Below, in pieces: positions 49,769 through 50,581 of a stretch of 50,581 nt of DNA (the stretch's first letter is position 1; every line of letters begins with the position of its first letter). This DNA is from an uncultured Flavobacteriales bacterium (lineage in GTDB: Bacteria > Bacteroidota > Bacteroidia > Flavobacteriales > Flavobacteriaceae). The stretch lies in assembly GCA_913020155.1 (NCBI GenBank), contig CAJWBA010000012.1:1-50581 (forward strand), read 5' to 3'. The position numbers and the translations under genes are program-made. The notes under the pieces were generated by a model. It did no database searches and was not told where the DNA came from. It was given only the letters and a program-made list of their open reading frames with translations.

Positions 49769-50581
49769 TTAAACGAGGTAGAAGAAGGTAAACACAAATA
49801 CCCATACTAAATCTACAAAGTGCCAGTAAAGCCCAACTTTTTCAACCATTTCATAATGACCTCTTTTCTCATAAGTACCCATGATAACGTTGAAAAAAAT
49901 GATGATGTTTATTACAACTCCCGAAAAAACGTGAAAACCGTGAAAACCTGTTATGAAGAAAAAGAAGTCCGCAAAAAGACGATTCCCATATTCATTATGA
50001 ATTAAATTTGCACCCTCTACTACATTTATGGCTTCTTTTACTTTCTGTAAGGACTCTTCCCTTGAAAGGATTATTTTATTACCCGATTCATCAATTTTTT
50101 CACTCTTGATTACTAAGTTTTTATCTGCTTCAAAACCTGCTGCAACCTCTTCTAAACTGAAGCTAGGTAAAGTTGTTTCTGAAATAAACCAGATGCCGTT
50201 ACTGATTTTGTGTGTAGTTCTAGGGGATTCGATATTTGTAGCAAAAGCTTCCAATGCAACCCGTTTTCCAGTTTCAGCATCCATAAACTGAAGAATTTGA
50301 CCACCTTTAGTTTCTAGTGCACCGTACTCACCTTTAATGAAATTTTTCCACTCCCAAGCTTGTGATCCAACAAAGATTGCCCCACCAATAATTGTAAGTA
50401 GCATGTAAAAAGTAACTTTTGCCTTGTTCATATGATGTCCTGCATCTACAGCAAGAACCATAGTTACCGATGAGAAAATAAGAATAAAAGTCATCAAAGC
50501 CACATAGTACATTGGGGCATCAACTCCATGCAAGAATGGAAAGTGAGTAAACACCTCATCAGCTATTGGCCATGAATCAAT
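49769..50581 (-). CDS. cytochrome c oxidase subunit III, 5' end outside the window
   Basis: 270 residues are visible and the gene is cut at the right edge. A GTG at 50554 could be read as a start, but the frame continues upstream without a stop to the end of the window (IDSWPIADEV), and that sequence matches the interior of flavobacterial subunit III (WPIADEVFTHFPFLHG), so the true start is outside. Helices are visible at MYYVALMTFILIFSSVTMVL, VTFYMLLTIIGGAIFVGSQA, FADFFFFITGFHGFHVFSGV and the C-terminus (VGLYWHFVDLVWVFVFTFFY). A soluble insertion of about 110 residues follows WEWKNFIKGEYGALETKGG. It is part of the terminal oxidase of aerobic respiration. Confidence 0.94.
   Translation of the reverse strand: MDSWPIADEVFTHFPFLHGVDAPMYYVALMTFILIFSSVTMVLAVDAGHHMNKAKVTFYMLLTIIGGAIFVGSQAWEWKNFIKGEYGALETKGGQILQFMDAETGKRVALEAFATNIESPRTTHKISNGIWFISETTLPSFSLEEVAAGFEADKNLVIKSEKIDESGNKIILSREESLQKVKEAINVVEGANLIHNEYGNRLFADFFFFITGFHGFHVFSGVVINIIIFFNVIMGTYEKRGHYEMVEKVGLYWHFVDLVWVFVFTFFYLV

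Noticed and set aside
1-50581. CRISPR arrays, insertion sequences, integrases, prophage genes, toxin-antitoxin or defence genes
   Set aside because: No spaced direct repeats, transposase or phage signatures were found; gene content and order look like stable core chromosome.

Overview
The window looks like chromosomal DNA of a flavobacterium (Bacteroidota, class Flavobacteriia, probably a Flavobacteriaceae-type organism; genus not determinable here). Reasons: low GC; almost no Shine-Dalgarno sequences; repeated TAnnTTTG-type -7 promoter boxes; a secreted protease with a type IX secretion (T9SS) C-terminal signal; Bacteroidota-restricted families (DUF2490, DUF6089, DUF4286, DUF6503-like); and flavobacterial gene orders such as nadK-DUF6089-uppS-bamA-ompH-ompH-murI and a cox assembly cluster followed by an ABC efflux operon and tsaB. 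No prophage, insertion sequence, CRISPR array, integron or defence island is visible. It is mainly core genome.

Layout. 1-1.5 kb: a truncated secreted-protein gene at the edge, then a beta-carbonic anhydrase/DUF2490 pair. 1.5-4.9 kb: a small unknown membrane protein and a dipeptidase/gamma-glutamyltransferase-like lipoprotein pair, probably a surface peptide-scavenging unit. 5.1-8.1 kb: mechanosensitive channel, DUF6503-like exported protein and tocopherol-cyclase-like protein as one unit. 8.1-13.3 kb: SulP anion transporter with a persulfide dioxygenase-rhodanese fusion (sulfur handling), a leucine-pathway-type enoyl-CoA hydratase and an outer-membrane protein. 13.4-15.9 kb: tRNA-Leu, then prs, rplY and pth. 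15.9-20.5 kb: a 1294-residue T9SS metzincin protease translationally coupled to a lipoprotein. 20.6-26.7 kb: ribF, serS, DUF4286, rsmA, mgtE, a 2-hydroxyacid dehydrogenase and arsC. 26.7-30.0 kb, minus strand: aspartate kinase, GNAT, alpha/beta hydrolase and pdxJ.

30.1-37.1 kb: the envelope-biogenesis cluster (NAD kinase, DUF6089, UppS, BamA, two Skp-like chaperones, MurI). 37.1-40.6 kb: gamma-carbonic anhydrase, a Nfu-type Fe-S scaffold and a YyaL-like thioredoxin-domain protein. 40.6-47.1 kb, minus strand: a tripartite MacAB-TolC-like export operon (ATPase, two permeases, adaptor, TolC) ending in tsaB. 47.2-50.6 kb, minus strand: the distal part of a cytochrome c oxidase operon (subunit III cut by the window edge, subunit IV, a cysteine-free SCO-like protein, SCO, DUF420 and a small CxxC membrane protein).

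I found no wholly new system. The points most worth a second look are the GGT-like lipoprotein that lacks the gamma-glutamyl pocket residues, the SulP/persulfide dioxygenase pairing, a terminator hairpin abutting the murI start codon, a 13-bp inverted repeat in front of the efflux operon, the protease/lipoprotein coupling, and two poorly known small proteins in the cox cluster. Several gene starts differ from the longest ORF; reasons are given per gene.
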